A stretch of 64,000 bases of DNA from CAWGOF01 sp963824225 (GCA_963824225.1 CAWGOF010000002.1:248001-312000), one strand, 5' to 3'; positions 43,663 to 53,482 are shown, counted from the first letter of the stretch. A program made the numbers and translations. Notes: generated from the sequence alone by a model not told the origin.

Positions 43663-46600
43663 ACCGGAGGACGTCGACGCTCTCGTGGATCCTCGCGGCG
43701 GGACTGCTGTGGACGTCGGCCGTCGCGGCGACGCCTGCGCCTCCCGAGCCGGTCGTTGCACCGGCACATCGGCTCGACATCCGGGAGATCCGGCTCGACA
43801 ACGGGCTGCGCGTCTTCGTGCTCGAGCGCGCGGCGTCCCCGACGTTCGCCGCGTACTACGTGTTCGGCGTCGGCGGCGCCGCCGATCCGCGGGGCCGCAG
43901 CGGGATCGCGCACCTGCTCGAGCACATGATGTTCAAGGGCACCGAGCGCGTGGGCACGCTCGACCCGCAGGCCGAGGCGCCGCTCCTCGCCCGGTTGTCC
44001 GAGCTGTGGCACGAGCTCGACCGCGAGCTCGACCGGACGGAGAGCCCGTTCGAGCGCCCGGACCCGGACAAGCGGGCCCGGCTCGAGCAGGAGATCGCGC
44101 GGGTCACGGCCGAGCACAAGCAGCTCGTGGTCAAGAACGAGTTCGACGAGCTGATGACGCGCGCAGGCGGCGTGTCCGAGAACGCGTCGACCGGAAACGA
44201 CTCGACCGACTACTACATCCAGCTCCCGGCGAACCAGCTCGAGACGTGGTTCAAGCTCGAGAGCGACCGACTGCTGCACCCCGTGTTCCGTGAGTTCTGG
44301 AGCGAGCGCGACGTGGTCCACGAGGAGCGGCGCACGAGCACCGAGAACCAGGCCGAAGGGTTGGCCTACGAAGCACTCGAGCGCCTGATGTTCCTGGCCC
44401 ACCCGTACGGCAATCCGGTCGTGGGTTGGCCGCGGGACGTCGCCCGGCTCAAGGCCGAGGACGCGCTCGCGTACTTCCGGACGTTCTACTCCCCGTCGAA
44501 CTGCACGATGGTGCTCGTGGGCGACGTGAAGACCGCCGACGTCGAGCGGTTGGCGAAGAAGTACTTCGCGCCGTGGGGTCGGCGGGAGATCCCGGCCCTC
44601 GACATCACGTCCGAGCCCGAGCAGAAGGGCGAGCGCCGCGCGATCGTCGAGTTCGACGCCGAGCCGAGCCTGCTCCTGGGTTGGGTCACCGTGCCCGTGG
44701 GCCATGCGGACCATTACGCGCTCGACGTGCTGGCACGGATCCTCGGCGGGCTCGCGTCCTCGCGCCTGGACAAGACGCTCGTCCAGGGCGAGCGCATCGC
44801 GTCGAGCGTCGCGACGTTCCACGATGCTCGGAAGTGGAGCGGCGAGTTCGTCGTCTCGGCCTACGCCCAGGGCGAGCACACGCTCGCCGAGCTCGAGAGC
44901 GCGATCGAGCGCGAGGTGCGGCGGATCCAGGACGCGGGCGTCACCGCGGACGAGCTCGAGCGGGCGAAGATCCAGACCGAGGTGTCGCGCGTGCGCAGCC
45001 TCAAGTCGAACCTGGGCCAGGCGTACCGCATCGGCACGGCGGTCGCCGCGGCAGGAAGGGTCGACTACCTCTACGAGTACGAAGCACGCCTGGCCGCGGT
45101 CACGGCGACCGACGTCCAGGCCGCGGCGAAGCGCTACTTGACCGAGGCCCGCGCGTGCGCGGTCGAGGTGCGCAAGACACCCGGCGCATCGGGCGCTCCG
45201 GCGGGCGACGAGGCGGCCGACGCGCACCATCGCGGCGGCGAGACGAGCGAGCGCGGGGCCAAGCACTCGGCGGGGTTCGACGAGGCGATGGCCCTGATCG
45301 GCGGCGCGAAGCCGCTCACGCTGAAGATCCCCGAGATCGGCAGGGACGTCCGCCGGGTCGTCCTTTCGTGCGGCGTGACCGTGTTCCTGAAGGAGGACCA
45401 TTCGGCTCCCACGGTGGACATCGAGCTCGCGTGGCTCGGCGGATCGAACACGACGGCCGTCGCCGAGCTCGCACCGTTCGTCCTGGCCTCGGACCTGCTG
45501 AGCGAGGGTGGGACGGAGAAGCTCGATCCGATCGCCCTCGACGAGCGCAAGGAGCAGCTGGGCATGTCGTTCAACATCGCGGTCGGGGGCACCCAGAGCG
45601 GCGCGTCGTTCTGGTCGCTCGAGCGCAACTTCCGCGAGTCGTTCGCTCTGGCGATGGACATGCTCATGCGGCCGCGACTCGACGCAGGACGGCTCGACAC
45701 GCTCAAGGGCCAGTACATCGACGACATGCGCCGGCGCTACGACTATCCGGACTACGGGGCGTACTTGATCGAGAGTCACGTCCTGTACCGGGATCACCCG
45801 CGGCTCGGATACCAGGCGTCGCGCGACGAGGTCGCGGCGATCACACCCGACGCGATTCGCCGGCTGTGGAAGCGGTACTTCGGCAGAGACAACCTGTTCG
45901 TCACGGCGGTCGGAGACTTCGACGGTCAGGAGATGCTCGACCTGCTCGAGCGCACGTTCGCGCCGTGGCGCAAGGCCGAGGACAAGAAGCGCGATTTCCT
46001 GGCGCGCGAGCCGGTGCTGCGCCCGGGCGTGTTTCTCGTGGAGAAAGCGGTCTCTGCGCCCGCGGTGCGCCTGACCCAGCAGCTCCCGGTCGATCGCCGG
46101 GCGCCGCTCGCCGATCACGCCGCGCTCGAGATCCTCAACGACATCCTCGGCGGCAGCGGGTTCCGCTCGCGCTTGATGGAGCGGCTGCGCTCGGACGAGG
46201 GCCTGACCTACGGCATCTACTCCTACCTGTTCCATGACGGGCGCCCCGGGGTCCCGGGCGGCGTCGGAGCGAGCTACGAGACCAAGCAGGTGTCGGTCGA
46301 GCGCTCGATCGCGAGCGTGGTCGAGGAGTTCGGCAAGCTCGCCCGGGGCAAGGTCTCAGCGGCCGAGACCGCGGAGCAGATCGATGCCTGGAGGAATCGC
46401 TTCGTGTTCCGGTACACGAACGACTTCTACAGCGTCTCCCGGCTGATGCAAAACGAGCTCGACGACCGGCCGTACGACTACGACCGGCGGCTGCTCGACG
46501 CGATCCAGAAGGTGACGCCGGCCGACGTCGAGCGCGTGGCCCACAAGTACCTCAAGCCCGATCGACTGTCGATCGCCGTGTTCGGCGCGCCGTCCGACGT

Positions 46601-46724
46601 CGACCGCAAGGCGCTCGAGAAGCGCTTCGGTTTGAAGGTCCTACCGAAGGCCGAAGTGTTCCGCGGCGGGTACGACGCGCCGGGGGAAGACGAGGACGCG
46701 GCGGAGGAGGAGGACGAGCCCTAG
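43659..46724 (+). CDS. Double-length M16 (pitrilysin) zinc metallopeptidase, exported
   Basis: 1,021 residues. ATG at 43659 with a signal (STLSWILAAGLLWTSAVAA). The first M16 half carries the inverted zinc motif HLLEHMMFKG (His85, Glu88, His89). Its GVGGAADPRGRSGIAH approach and downstream VVHEERRTSTEN are typical. The second half (from about residue 560, VSLSCGVTVFLKEDHSAPTVDIELAWLGGS-like) lacks HxxEH, having DLLSEGGTEKLD instead. It therefore serves as the non-catalytic clamshell half, as in pitrilysin/insulysin-type enzymes. A charged linker (residues about 505-545) joins them. The C-terminus is highly acidic (EDEDAAEEEDEP). The enzyme degrades peptides in the periplasm. Its TAG stop lies in a CTAG shared with the pirin gene. 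Confidence 0.88.
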   Translation: MNRRTSTLSWILAAGLLWTSAVAATPAPPEPVVAPAHRLDIREIRLDNGLRVFVLERAASPTFAAYYVFGVGGAADPRGRSGIAHLLEHMMFKGTERVGTLDPQAEAPLLARLSELWHELDRELDRTESPFERPDPDKRARLEQEIARVTAEHKQLVVKNEFDELMTRAGGVSENASTGNDSTDYYIQLPANQLETWFKLESDRLLHPVFREFWSERDVVHEERRTSTENQAEGLAYEALERLMFLAHPYGNPVVGWPRDVARLKAEDALAYFRTFYSPSNCTMVLVGDVKTADVERLAKKYFAPWGRREIPALDITSEPEQKGERRAIVEFDAEPSLLLGWVTVPVGHADHYALDVLARILGGLASSRLDKTLVQGERIASSVATFHDARKWSGEFVVSAYAQGEHTLAELESAIEREVRRIQDAGVTADELERAKIQTEVSRVRSLKSNLGQAYRIGTAVAAAGRVDYLYEYEARLAAVTATDVQAAAKRYLTEARACAVEVRKTPGASGAPAGDEAADAHHRGGETSERGAKHSAGFDEAMALIGGAKPLTLKIPEIGRDVRRVVLSCGVTVFLKEDHSAPTVDIELAWLGGSNTTAVAELAPFVLASDLLSEGGTEKLDPIALDERKEQLGMSFNIAVGGTQSGASFWSLERNFRESFALAMDMLMRPRLDAGRLDTLKGQYIDDMRRRYDYPDYGAYLIESHVLYRDHPRLGYQASRDEVAAITPDAIRRLWKRYFGRDNLFVTAVGDFDGQEMLDLLERTFAPWRKAEDKKRDFLAREPVLRPGVFLVEKAVSAPAVRLTQQLPVDRRAPLADHAALEILNDILGGSGFRSRLMERLRSDEGLTYGIYSYLFHDGRPGVPGGVGASYETKQVSVERSIASVVEEFGKLARGKVSAAETAEQIDAWRNRFVFRYTNDFYSVSRLMQNELDDRPYDYDRRLLDAIQKVTPADVERVAHKYLKPDRLSIAVFGAPSDVDRKALEKRFGLKVLPKAEVFRGGYDAPGEDEDAAEEEDEP

Positions 46725-47634
46725 CCGTTCTTCGGCTTCAGGAACGTCCCGCGCTCGAGCTCGTCGAACGCCTGCTGTAGCTGCTCCTGGGTGTTCATCA
46801 CGATCGGGCCGTACCAGGCGACCGGCTCCTGCAGCGGCTTTCCCGACACCAGGAGGAACCGGATCCCGTCCTCGCCGGCCTGGACCGTGACCTCGTCGCC
46901 GCGATCGAACAGCACGAGCGAGCGATTGTCGGCCTCGGTCGGAGGATTGGTGTCGGACCAGCCCACGCCTTCCGTGGGCACCGCGAGCGGCCCCGATGCG
47001 TTGCAGAACTTGCCCGATCCCTCGAACACGTAGGCGAACGCTTGGCGCGTCGTCTCGACCGGAAGCGTCTTCTTCTTTCGCGGAGGCACCGTCACGTCGA
47101 GGTAGATGGGATCGGCCGCGATCCCGTCGACCGGACCGCGAGTGTTCCCCAGAAGTTCCGCAGACGACGCGCACCTCGGTGCCGTCGTCGTCCGTGCACG
47201 CGCGGGATGTCCGCGGCCTTGACCTCCTGGTAGCGCGGCGGCGTCATCTTGAGCGCCGACGGCAGGTTGGCCCACAGCTGGAACCCGTGCATCCGCCCTG
47301 CGGGGTCGCCCTTGGGCATCTCCTGGTGGATGATCCCGCTCCCCGCGGTCATCCACTGCACGTCGCCCGCGGCGATCGCCCCGCGGTTGCCCATGCTGTC
47401 CCCGTGCTCGACCGTTCCGGCCAGCACGTACGTGATCGTCTCGATCCCGCGGTGCGGGTGCCAGGGGAAACCGGCCAGGTAGTCCTCGGGACGCTCGTTG
47501 CGAAAGTCGTCGAGTAGCAGGAACGGATCGAACTCGCTCGTGTTGCCGAAGCCGAACGCCCGGCGCAGGTGGACGCCCGCACCCTCGAGCGTCGGCTTCG
47601 AGCGGATCAGGCGGCGGACCGGGCGGATCGACAT
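46721..47634 (-). CDS. Pirin family protein, frameshifted as sequenced
   Basis: Bicupin of about 303 residues. The N-terminal half is intact (SIRPVRRLIRSKPTLEGAGVHLRRAFG, FPWHPHRGIETITYVLAGTVEHGDSMGN, GDVQWMTAGSGIIHQEMP). It carries the His and Glu metal ligands of pirin (HPHRG…, H in VEHGD, E in HQE). The C-terminal cupin continues in another frame (GPVDGIAADPIYLDVTVPP, AYVFEGSG, FLLVSGKPLQEPVAWYGPIVMN). Three small indels between 47140 and 47200 account for the break. A corrected reading gives the expected VVCGNFWGNTRGPV bridge. Pirins bind Fe and include quercetin dioxygenases and transcription cofactors. Which applies here is unknown. Confidence 0.78.
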
Positions 47635-47641
47635 CGGAACC

Positions 47642-49872
47642 TCAGGCCGGCGTCTCGGGATACAGCCGCTCGAACTCCGGATCGCCGTGCAGGAGAGCCA
47701 GCTCGGGATCGCGCCGGGCCCAGTTCGAATCCTTGAACCCGTTGCGCCAGGCCTTGGTCAGCGCGTCGAGCGACTCGGCCTTCTTCCCCATGATGCCGAA
47801 CGTACACGCGGCGTTGTAGTGCACCATCGCCTCGTTCGGTCGCAGGAGCATCGCCAGGTTGGCCTCGCGCACCGCGTCGTCCTGGCGCCCCTCGGCGGCA
47901 TAGAACGTCGCCACGAGGATCCGCGCGCGCGCGTCCTCGGGCACCTGACGCAGGTGGGTCTCGAACGCCAGGACCGCCCGGTGGCGCACGCTGCGCAGGC
48001 TCTCTTCCTTCCCCAGCGCGCCGAGCGAGTTCATGATCGGTACGTAGACGTTGTAGTCGGTGCCGCTCGACTCGATCGCCTCGTCGGCGACGTTGGCCAC
48101 CTCCTGGTACTTGCCGGACGCGTAGAGCCCGCGCAGGAGCAGGTAGTACGCGCCTTCGCAATCGCGCTTGCGCGCGATGACGTTGCGCACGATCGCCGAC
48201 ATCTCGTCGTACTGGCCCTTGGCGTACAGGATCCACGCCTGGGCCACCATGACCTCGGGCACGTCGGGCTGCAGGACCATCGCGCGCTCGGCCGCCGCGC
48301 GGGCGCGGTGGATCCACACGTCCTCGCGCGCGTAGTGCGCGTGGTAGTACGCGCAGACGTTGGCCATGGCGGCGTAGGCCAGAGCGAAGCTCGGGTCCTG
48401 GGTCACCGCGTTCTCGTACATCTGCAGCGCGAACTCGAGGTCCTGGCGCGTCAGCCGCCGGGCGTAGCTCCGACCCCGCAGGTACAGGTCGTAGGCCTGC
48501 AGGTTGTCGGTCGGCTTGGCCGCGATCGCCTCCTGCTCCTGCGGCGAGAGCTTGATCCGCAGCGCCTCGGCGATCTTGCGCGCGATCTCGTCCTGGACCT
48601 CGAACACGTCCTTCATCTCGCGGTCGTAGCGCTCGGACCAGATCGGAAAGCCGGTCGACGTGTCGACGAGCTGCGTCGTGATGCGCAGCCGCTCACCGGC
48701 GCGGCGCAGGCTCCCCTCGAGCACGTAGGCCGCGCCGAGCTGCTGGCCGACCTGGGCCGACGTCACCGGCTTGTCGCGGTACGCGAGGACGGTCGAGCGC
48801 GGGTAGATCTTGAGGCCGTCGATCTTCGACAGCTCGGTGATGATGTCCTCGGTGATCCCGTCGCGCAGGTACTCGTCGTCCTTCACGCCGCTCAGGTTCT
48901 CGAAGTACAGCACGGCGATCGACCTCTCGGCCCGCCGTCCGGGCTTCGAGTCGGTCGATCTCGGCCGCGCTGCGGCGCCCCGAATCGATCTTCCGGCGCA
49001 GCCGCAGCAGGTCGGTCTTCAGCTCGGTCGCCGTCTGATAGCGCAGGTTGCGGTCCTTCTCGAGCGCCTTCTCGACGATCGCGCCGAGGGCCTGAGGCAT
49101 CGCCGGGTTCGTTTCGGTCAGCGGGCGCGGATCGCGGTTGAGGATCGCGTCGAACACGACGCGCCTGCGTCTCGCCGTGGAACGGCAGCTCGCCCGTCGC
49201 CATCTGGTATAGGACGGCGCCGAGCGAGAACAGATCGGTTCGGGCGTCGGTGAGCTGGCCGCGCGCCTGCTCGGGCGACATGTAGAACAGCGTGCCGAGC
49301 ATGGTGCCAGCCGCCGTGAGCTGCCCGCGCTCGAGCGCCGTCTCGGCGCGCGAGCTCGATGCCTCGGCGCCGATCGCCGAGGCGCCCGTTTCGATCTTGG
49401 CCAGCCCGAAGTCCAGGATCTTGATCTGCCCGCGCGCGTTGACGATCAGGTTCACGGGCTTGAGGTCGCGGTGGACGATGCCCTTGGCATGCGCCGACTC
49501 GAGCGCATCGGCGATCTGGATCCCGATGTCCAGGAGCGCGCCGATCTCGAACGGGCCGCGCCCCATGCGCTCGGCGAGCGTCTGGCCCTCGAGCAGCTCC
49601 ATGACGATGAAATGCTGGCGCTCGTGCTGCTCGATCGCGAACACGGTGCAGATCCCGGGATGGTTCAGCGCGGACGCGGCCCGGGCCTCGCGCTGGAACC
49701 GCTCGAGCGTCGGCAGGTCGTGCTGCAGCTCGTCGGACAGGAACTTCACCGCCACGCGTCGCCCGAGCCGACCGTCCTCGGCCTCGTACACGACGCCCAT
49801 GCCGCCCGCGCCGAGCCGCCGCACGATCTTGTAGTGCGACAGCGTTCGCCCGATCGGGGATTCCGTGGTCAC
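47642..49872 (-). CDS. Ser/Thr protein kinase with FlgO/TolB-like and TPR domains, frameshifted as sequenced
   Basis: One protein of about 743 residues in three frames. GTG start at 49872 (GTGA overlap with the upstream stop). The kinase domain has the P-loop [38 protein letters not shown] and [13 protein letters not shown]. After an inserted base near 49160 it continues [12 protein letters not shown] and [16 protein letters not shown]. After another indel near 48925 comes a FlgO/TolB-like domain ([69 protein letters not shown]) and about eight TPR units to the end. No membrane helix is visible. This kinase-FlgO-TPR layout is frequent in Acidobacteriota. It probably phosphorylates proteins in response to an unknown cue. 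Confidence 0.82.
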
Positions 49873-50423
49873 CTCACGACCGCCTCGAGCTCGTCGAGGA
49901 CCTTGCGCTCGGCCGCCGAGATCGAGTGCACACCGAACACCCCGCCCGCGGCCTTCGCCACCTCGCGCGTCGCGGCGAGCAGGTTGTCGCGCATCTTCTC
50001 CTGCTCGTCGGGCGTGAACTTGGTCCACACGCTGCGAATGTACGTCTTCCACATCTCGAGGATCCGCGGATCGGGCGGGCGCACGAGCCAGTCGCCGAGC
50101 ACCTCCTGCGCCATGTCCTCGGCCGCGAGGCCGTGACGCGCCGCAGCGTGCAGGATCGCCTCGCGCTCCTTCGGCTCGACCGTCCCATCGGCCCACGCGA
50201 CGAACACGAGCGGTGTGAGGCGCAAGACCATCGCGCGCTCGGGCGTGATCCCGAGCGCCAGCAGCCGGTCGAGGAACTCCTCGTCGTCCACGCCCACGAC
50301 GCTGCGGAGCAGCGCGTGGCGCTCGGCGCGCTCGGCCTTCGCGCGAAGGCGCTCGAGAAGACGCGCGTTCTGCTCGGCGAAGAACGCCTCTTCGAGGTCT
50401 ACGGCATCCGGGTTGAACTCCAT
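49869..50423 (-). CDS. TerB-like (tellurite-resistance/DUF533-like) helical protein
   Basis: 184 residues, all helical, soluble. [31 protein letters not shown] is the hallmark of TerB/DUF533-like domains, where conserved acidic residues can bind metal. The N-terminus ([32 protein letters not shown]) is a coiled-coil-prone region with a further helix pair. The C-terminus is a helical bundle ([41 protein letters not shown]). It is coupled by a four-base overlap to the Ser/Thr kinase, so it may be a substrate, sensor or regulator of that kinase. This last point is inferred only from gene order. Confidence 0.7.
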   Translation of the reverse strand: MEFNPDAVDLEEAFFAEQNARLLERLRAKAERAERHALLRSVVGVDDEEFLDRLLALGITPERAMVLRLTPLVFVAWADGTVEPKEREAILHAAARHGLAAEDMAQEVLGDWLVRPPDPRILEMWKTYIRSVWTKFTPDEQEKMRDNLLAATREVAKAAGGVFGVHSISAAERKVLDELEAVVR

Positions 50424-50479
50424 GAGTCCCTCCGACGATCAGCTGGGCGGTGGCGACAGGATACACCGTACGCCACGCG

Positions 50480-51367
50480 TCATGGCGCGCTCCACCGCTC
50501 GAGCACGAGCGCAACGAGCATCCCGGTCACGAGGCCGCCGACGTGGGCCGCGACGCTGATCGGGCGACCGTCCGTCGAGACCGGAGTCAAGAACGACGGG
50601 AGGACGAGGAGGCCCAGCCCGACCGTGCGGACCCACGCCCGTCGCGAAAGCCGCGTGCGGCGCGCGCGGGCCGCGGTCGACACGAGCCACGCACCGAAGA
50701 GCCCGGCGACCGCTCCCGACGAGCCGACGATCAACGTGCCCGGAGCATGGGCCGCGACCGCCACGATCCCGCCGCCGACACCCGCCGCGAGGTACAAGAG
50801 CGTCGAGCGCAGAACGCCCCAGCGCACGATCGCCGGAACGCCGAACACGGCGAGCGCCAACCCGTTCCACAGCACGTGTCGGGGTCCCGAATGGAGCAGC
50901 AGGCTCGACAGGAGACGCCACGGCTCGGACGACAGACGCTCGCCGACGAGGGCGCCGAGCGCCACGAGGTGCGCCCGCGACGGCTCGCTCGTGACGAGAC
51001 CGAGGACGATCCACAGATGCACGACGACCAGGCCCAGCGTGACGAGGAGCGCACGGGTGGGGAACGTCGCCGCGAGCCGCTCGCGCTCCTCCGCGGCTCG
51101 CAGCTCGTCCCACGCCTGTTCCGCGTCCCGCTCGTCGTCCGCATCGGTCTCGATCGCCGGCGCGATCGTCTCGCGCGCCTCGTCGAGCCGGTCGGCCGCG
51201 ACGGTGAACACGATCTGCGGGTCGTCCCCCACCTGGATGCCCGTGTGATACGGGATCCCGGCGCGCTCGAGCAGCGCTTCGATCGGCGGGACGAGCTCGG
51301 CCCGGCGCGTCGCGTACAGGAGCGTGTGCCCGACCTCGACCGACGAAGGCATGCGAACAAGGTACAT
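50480..51367 (-). CDS. Rhomboid-family intramembrane serine protease with N-terminal DUF2007-like domain
   Basis: 295 residues. The first 80 form a soluble α/β region ([53 protein letters not shown]), similar to DUF2007/putative-signal-transducing modules. A six-helix rhomboid core follows: [18 protein letters not shown], the catalytic Ser in [15 protein letters not shown], and the catalytic His in [15 protein letters not shown]. The dyad Ser-His is intact. It cleaves membrane-spanning substrates within the bilayer. ATG at 51367 is used, and ATG at 51352 is equally good. A start overlap with no neighbour implies a separate promoter. Confidence 0.85.
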   Translation of the reverse strand: MYLVRMPSSVEVGHTLLYATRRAELVPPIEALLERAGIPYHTGIQVGDDPQIVFTVAADRLDEARETIAPAIETDADDERDAEQAWDELRAAEERERLAATFPTRALLVTLGLVVVHLWIVLGLVTSEPSRAHLVALGALVGERLSSEPWRLLSSLLLHSGPRHVLWNGLALAVFGVPAIVRWGVLRSTLLYLAAGVGGGIVAVAAHAPGTLIVGSSGAVAGLFGAWLVSTAARARRTRLSRRAWVRTVGLGLLVLPSFLTPVSTDGRPISVAAHVGGLVTGMLVALVLERWSAP

Positions 51368-51442
51368 CGCGCCGCACCGCGCGGTCGCGCGGTTCGTCGC
51401 GCTGCTCTCGGCGCCCTGAGCAGATTCTTTTCGGCCGCCGTG

Positions 51443-51480
51443 TTGACACGGCCCGCCGTCCGCCTTACTGTACTACTACA
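51443..51480 (+). promoter_or_regulatory. σ70-like promoter and overlapping inverted repeat (candidate GntR operator)
   Basis: TTGACA (51443-51448), a 17-bp spacer and TACTGT (51466-51471) form the best σ70-type promoter in the window. Overlapping and following the -10 is TGTA-CTAC-TACA (51469-51480), a perfect 4+4 inverted repeat. The operon it would drive encodes a YtrA-type GntR repressor. Regulators of that kind usually bind palindromes over their own promoter. Binding is inferred. Confidence 0.6.
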
Positions 51481-51519
51481 CCGATACACTACCACGATGT
51501 GGCGCAGGGAGAAGCGGCG

Positions 51520-52329
51520 ATGACGACCCCGGGCGGAGCTCGAGAAGCACTGATCGTCCTGGCCCTGTCCGGCGTAGTCCCGGCAGCGCCTGCGGAAGAG
51601 CCGCCGCTCGACGGGTCCACGATGCAGACGCTCTCCTGGCTCGGGAACGTCGTGCTGTCCCTCGAAGCGTATCGGACCGACCACGGCGCCTACCCAGGGT
51701 CGATGGGGTTCGTCGACGCCGAGTTCCTCGTTCCGCACCTGTCGCCGGTCTACATCCGCGAGCTGCCGACACGCGACGCCTGGGGCCATCCATTCCGCTT
51801 CGCGAGCGATGGCGCGCGCGTGGCGGTCGTCAGCCTCGGTGCGGACGGAGTGGCCGACCGGGCCTACGATTCGCTCGAGACCCTCGCTCCGGCCGAGGGC
51901 GCGGGAGACGACCTCGTGTGGAGCGGCGGACACCTCATGGTCTGCCCCACCCGAATTTGCCGGCTCGAGCGGCTGGGCGGCCAGAAGCGGACGATGGCGG
52001 ATCTGCGGAGCATCGGGACCGCGATCGAGGCGCATGGGATCGATCACGGCTCGTACCCGAAGACGGACGGCTACGTTGCGGTGGCGTTCATCCGGTCGCA
52101 GGTCGAGCCGTTCTACATCCGGGCTCTGCCACTCGCCGACGCGTGGGGCAACACGTTCCTTTACCGATCCGACGGCGAGCACTACCGCGTCGTGAGTAAC
52201 GGCTGGGATGGCGTCGCCGACGGGCCCTACGACGCCATCGTCCCAGGCACGCGGACGCAGACCTTCTCGAGCGACATCGTGTTCGGGGACGGCCAGTTCC
52301 TGCAGTGGCCCGAGGGCGAGCAGCGATGA
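51520..52329 (+). CDS. Exported protein with two tandem GspG-like domains
   Basis: 269 residues. The ATG at 51520 follows GGGAGAAG. A weak signal (GGAREALIVLALSGVVPAAPAEE) replaces the prepilin leader and helix of true pseudopilins. Two repeats follow, each like the C-terminal region of the type II secretion pseudopilin GspG: (1) SLEAYRTDHGAYPGSMGFVDAEFLVPHL…YIRELPTRDAWGHPFRFAS…VAVVSLGADGVADRAYD, and (2) AIEAHGIDHGSYPKTDGYVAVAFI…YIRALPLADAWGNTFLYRS…YRVVSNGWDGVADGPYD. The GADG/DxxxD acidic loop that binds Ca2+ in GspG is largely kept. It is the first gene of the GntR–ABC operon, and its stop overlaps the regulator's ATG. Confidence 0.75.
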   Translation: MTTPGGAREALIVLALSGVVPAAPAEEPPLDGSTMQTLSWLGNVVLSLEAYRTDHGAYPGSMGFVDAEFLVPHLSPVYIRELPTRDAWGHPFRFASDGARVAVVSLGADGVADRAYDSLETLAPAEGAGDDLVWSGGHLMVCPTRICRLERLGGQKRTMADLRSIGTAIEAHGIDHGSYPKTDGYVAVAFIRSQVEPFYIRALPLADAWGNTFLYRSDGEHYRVVSNGWDGVADGPYDAIVPGTRTQTFSSDIVFGDGQFLQWPEGEQR

Positions 52330-52736
52330 TTCGAGGCCTGCGGGTCGATCCGTCGGACGCCGTGCCGATCTGGAAGCAGATCGAGGATGGCGTACGCCGG
52401 CTCGTCGCGTCCGCGGCGGTCGAGCCGGGAAGCGCCGTGCCGTCGGTGCGCGAGCTGGCCCGGACGTTGCGGGTCAACCCGGCGACGGTGGCCAAGGCGT
52501 ACCAGCGGCTGTCCGACGCCGGGCTGCTCGCCGTGCGCCGCGGAGAAGGAACGTTCGTCGCCGACGCGCCACCGGCGATGCGCGCCGCCGAGCGACAGCA
52601 GGAGATCGGCGCTGCGGCCACGCGGTTCGTCGCCGTCGCGCGCACGATCGGCGCCTCGCGCGACGAGGCACTGGCCGGGGTCGAGCGCGCGTGGGACGGG
52701 ATGAAGCGCAGCAGCGGAGAGGGAGGCCGACGATGA
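52326..52736 (+). CDS. GntR-family transcriptional regulator (YtrA subfamily)
   Basis: 136 residues. ATG at 52326 overlaps the preceding stop. The winged helix-turn-helix is PIWKQIEDGVRRLVASAAVEPGSAVPSVRELARTLRVNPATVAKAYQRLSDAGLLAVRRGEGTFVAD, the standard GntR DNA-binding domain. Only about 50 helical residues follow (RFVAVARTIGASRDEALAGVERAWDGM). The short effector-free C-terminal dimerisation tail defines the YtrA subfamily. These repress adjacent ABC-transporter operons in response to cell-envelope antibiotics or other stresses. It is followed, again with ATGA overlap, by the ABC ATPase. The inverted repeat at 51469-51480 may be its operator. Confidence 0.87.
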   Translation: MIRGLRVDPSDAVPIWKQIEDGVRRLVASAAVEPGSAVPSVRELARTLRVNPATVAKAYQRLSDAGLLAVRRGEGTFVADAPPAMRAAERQQEIGAAATRFVAVARTIGASRDEALAGVERAWDGMKRSSGEGGRR

Positions 52737-53482
52737 TCGAGAGCGTGCGCGAGGAACCGGTCGTGGCGATCGACGGGTTGACCGCGCGCTACGGACGCAA
52801 GACCGCCGTGGACAACGTGAGCCTGCGCATCCCTCCGGGTGCGGTCTACGCGCTCCTCGGGCGGAACGGTGCCGGGAAGTCGACGCTCGTACGCTGCATC
52901 CTCGGTCTGCGCCGACCGAATGCCGGCCGGGTGTCGCTCCTGGGCCACGACGCCTGGCGCGGCCGCAGGCTCGCGATGCTCGGGACCGGGGTCGTGGCCG
53001 AGGACCCCGACGCGTCGCCCGCGTCGACCCCCGCCGAGCTCGCGCGGTTCTGCTCGCGGCTCTATCCGCGCTGGGACCGGGCGCAGGTCGAGGAACGCCT
53101 CGGAAGGACCGGTATCCCGCTCGGACAGCCGTTCGGCAGCCTGTCCAAGGGCCAGAAGAAGCTCGTCGCGCTCGCGCTGGCCCTCGGGCACACCCCCGCG
53201 CTCCTCGTACTCGACGATCCCACGCTGGGGCTCGACGTGCCCGGCCGTCGAACGTTCTTCGAGGAGCTCGTGGGCGAGCTGGCCGATCGCGGGACGACCG
53301 TGCTGCTCACGACCCACGACTTGGCCAGCGCCGAGGGTGTCGCCGACCGCGTGGGGATCCTGGTCGATGGCCGCCTCGTCGTCGACGAGACGATGGAGTC
53401 GCTCAAGACGCGCCATGCGGCGCACCCCGCTCTCGAGGAGATCTTCCTGGCGGTTACGGGCCAGCGCACGGAGGTGGCGTGA
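52733..53482 (+). CDS. ABC transporter ATPase (YtrB-like)
   Basis: 249 residues starting at ATG 52733. Walker A GRNGAGKST, Q-loop and signature LSKGQKKLVALALALGH are present, and H-loop LLTTHDLASAEG. The signature reads LSKGQ where LSGGQ is usual, and Walker B reads LLVLDDPTLGLD, with Asp in place of the catalytic Glu. Such changes occur in some YtrB-like ATPases, and activity may be slower or altered. It energises the permease-propeller protein encoded next (overlap at 53479-53482). The regulator–ATPase–permease order is typical of YtrA-controlled exporters. Confidence 0.87.
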   Translation: MIESVREEPVVAIDGLTARYGRKTAVDNVSLRIPPGAVYALLGRNGAGKSTLVRCILGLRRPNAGRVSLLGHDAWRGRRLAMLGTGVVAEDPDASPASTPAELARFCSRLYPRWDRAQVEERLGRTGIPLGQPFGSLSKGQKKLVALALALGHTPALLVLDDPTLGLDVPGRRTFFEELVGELADRGTTVLLTTHDLASAEGVADRVGILVDGRLVVDETMESLKTRHAAHPALEEIFLAVTGQRTEVA

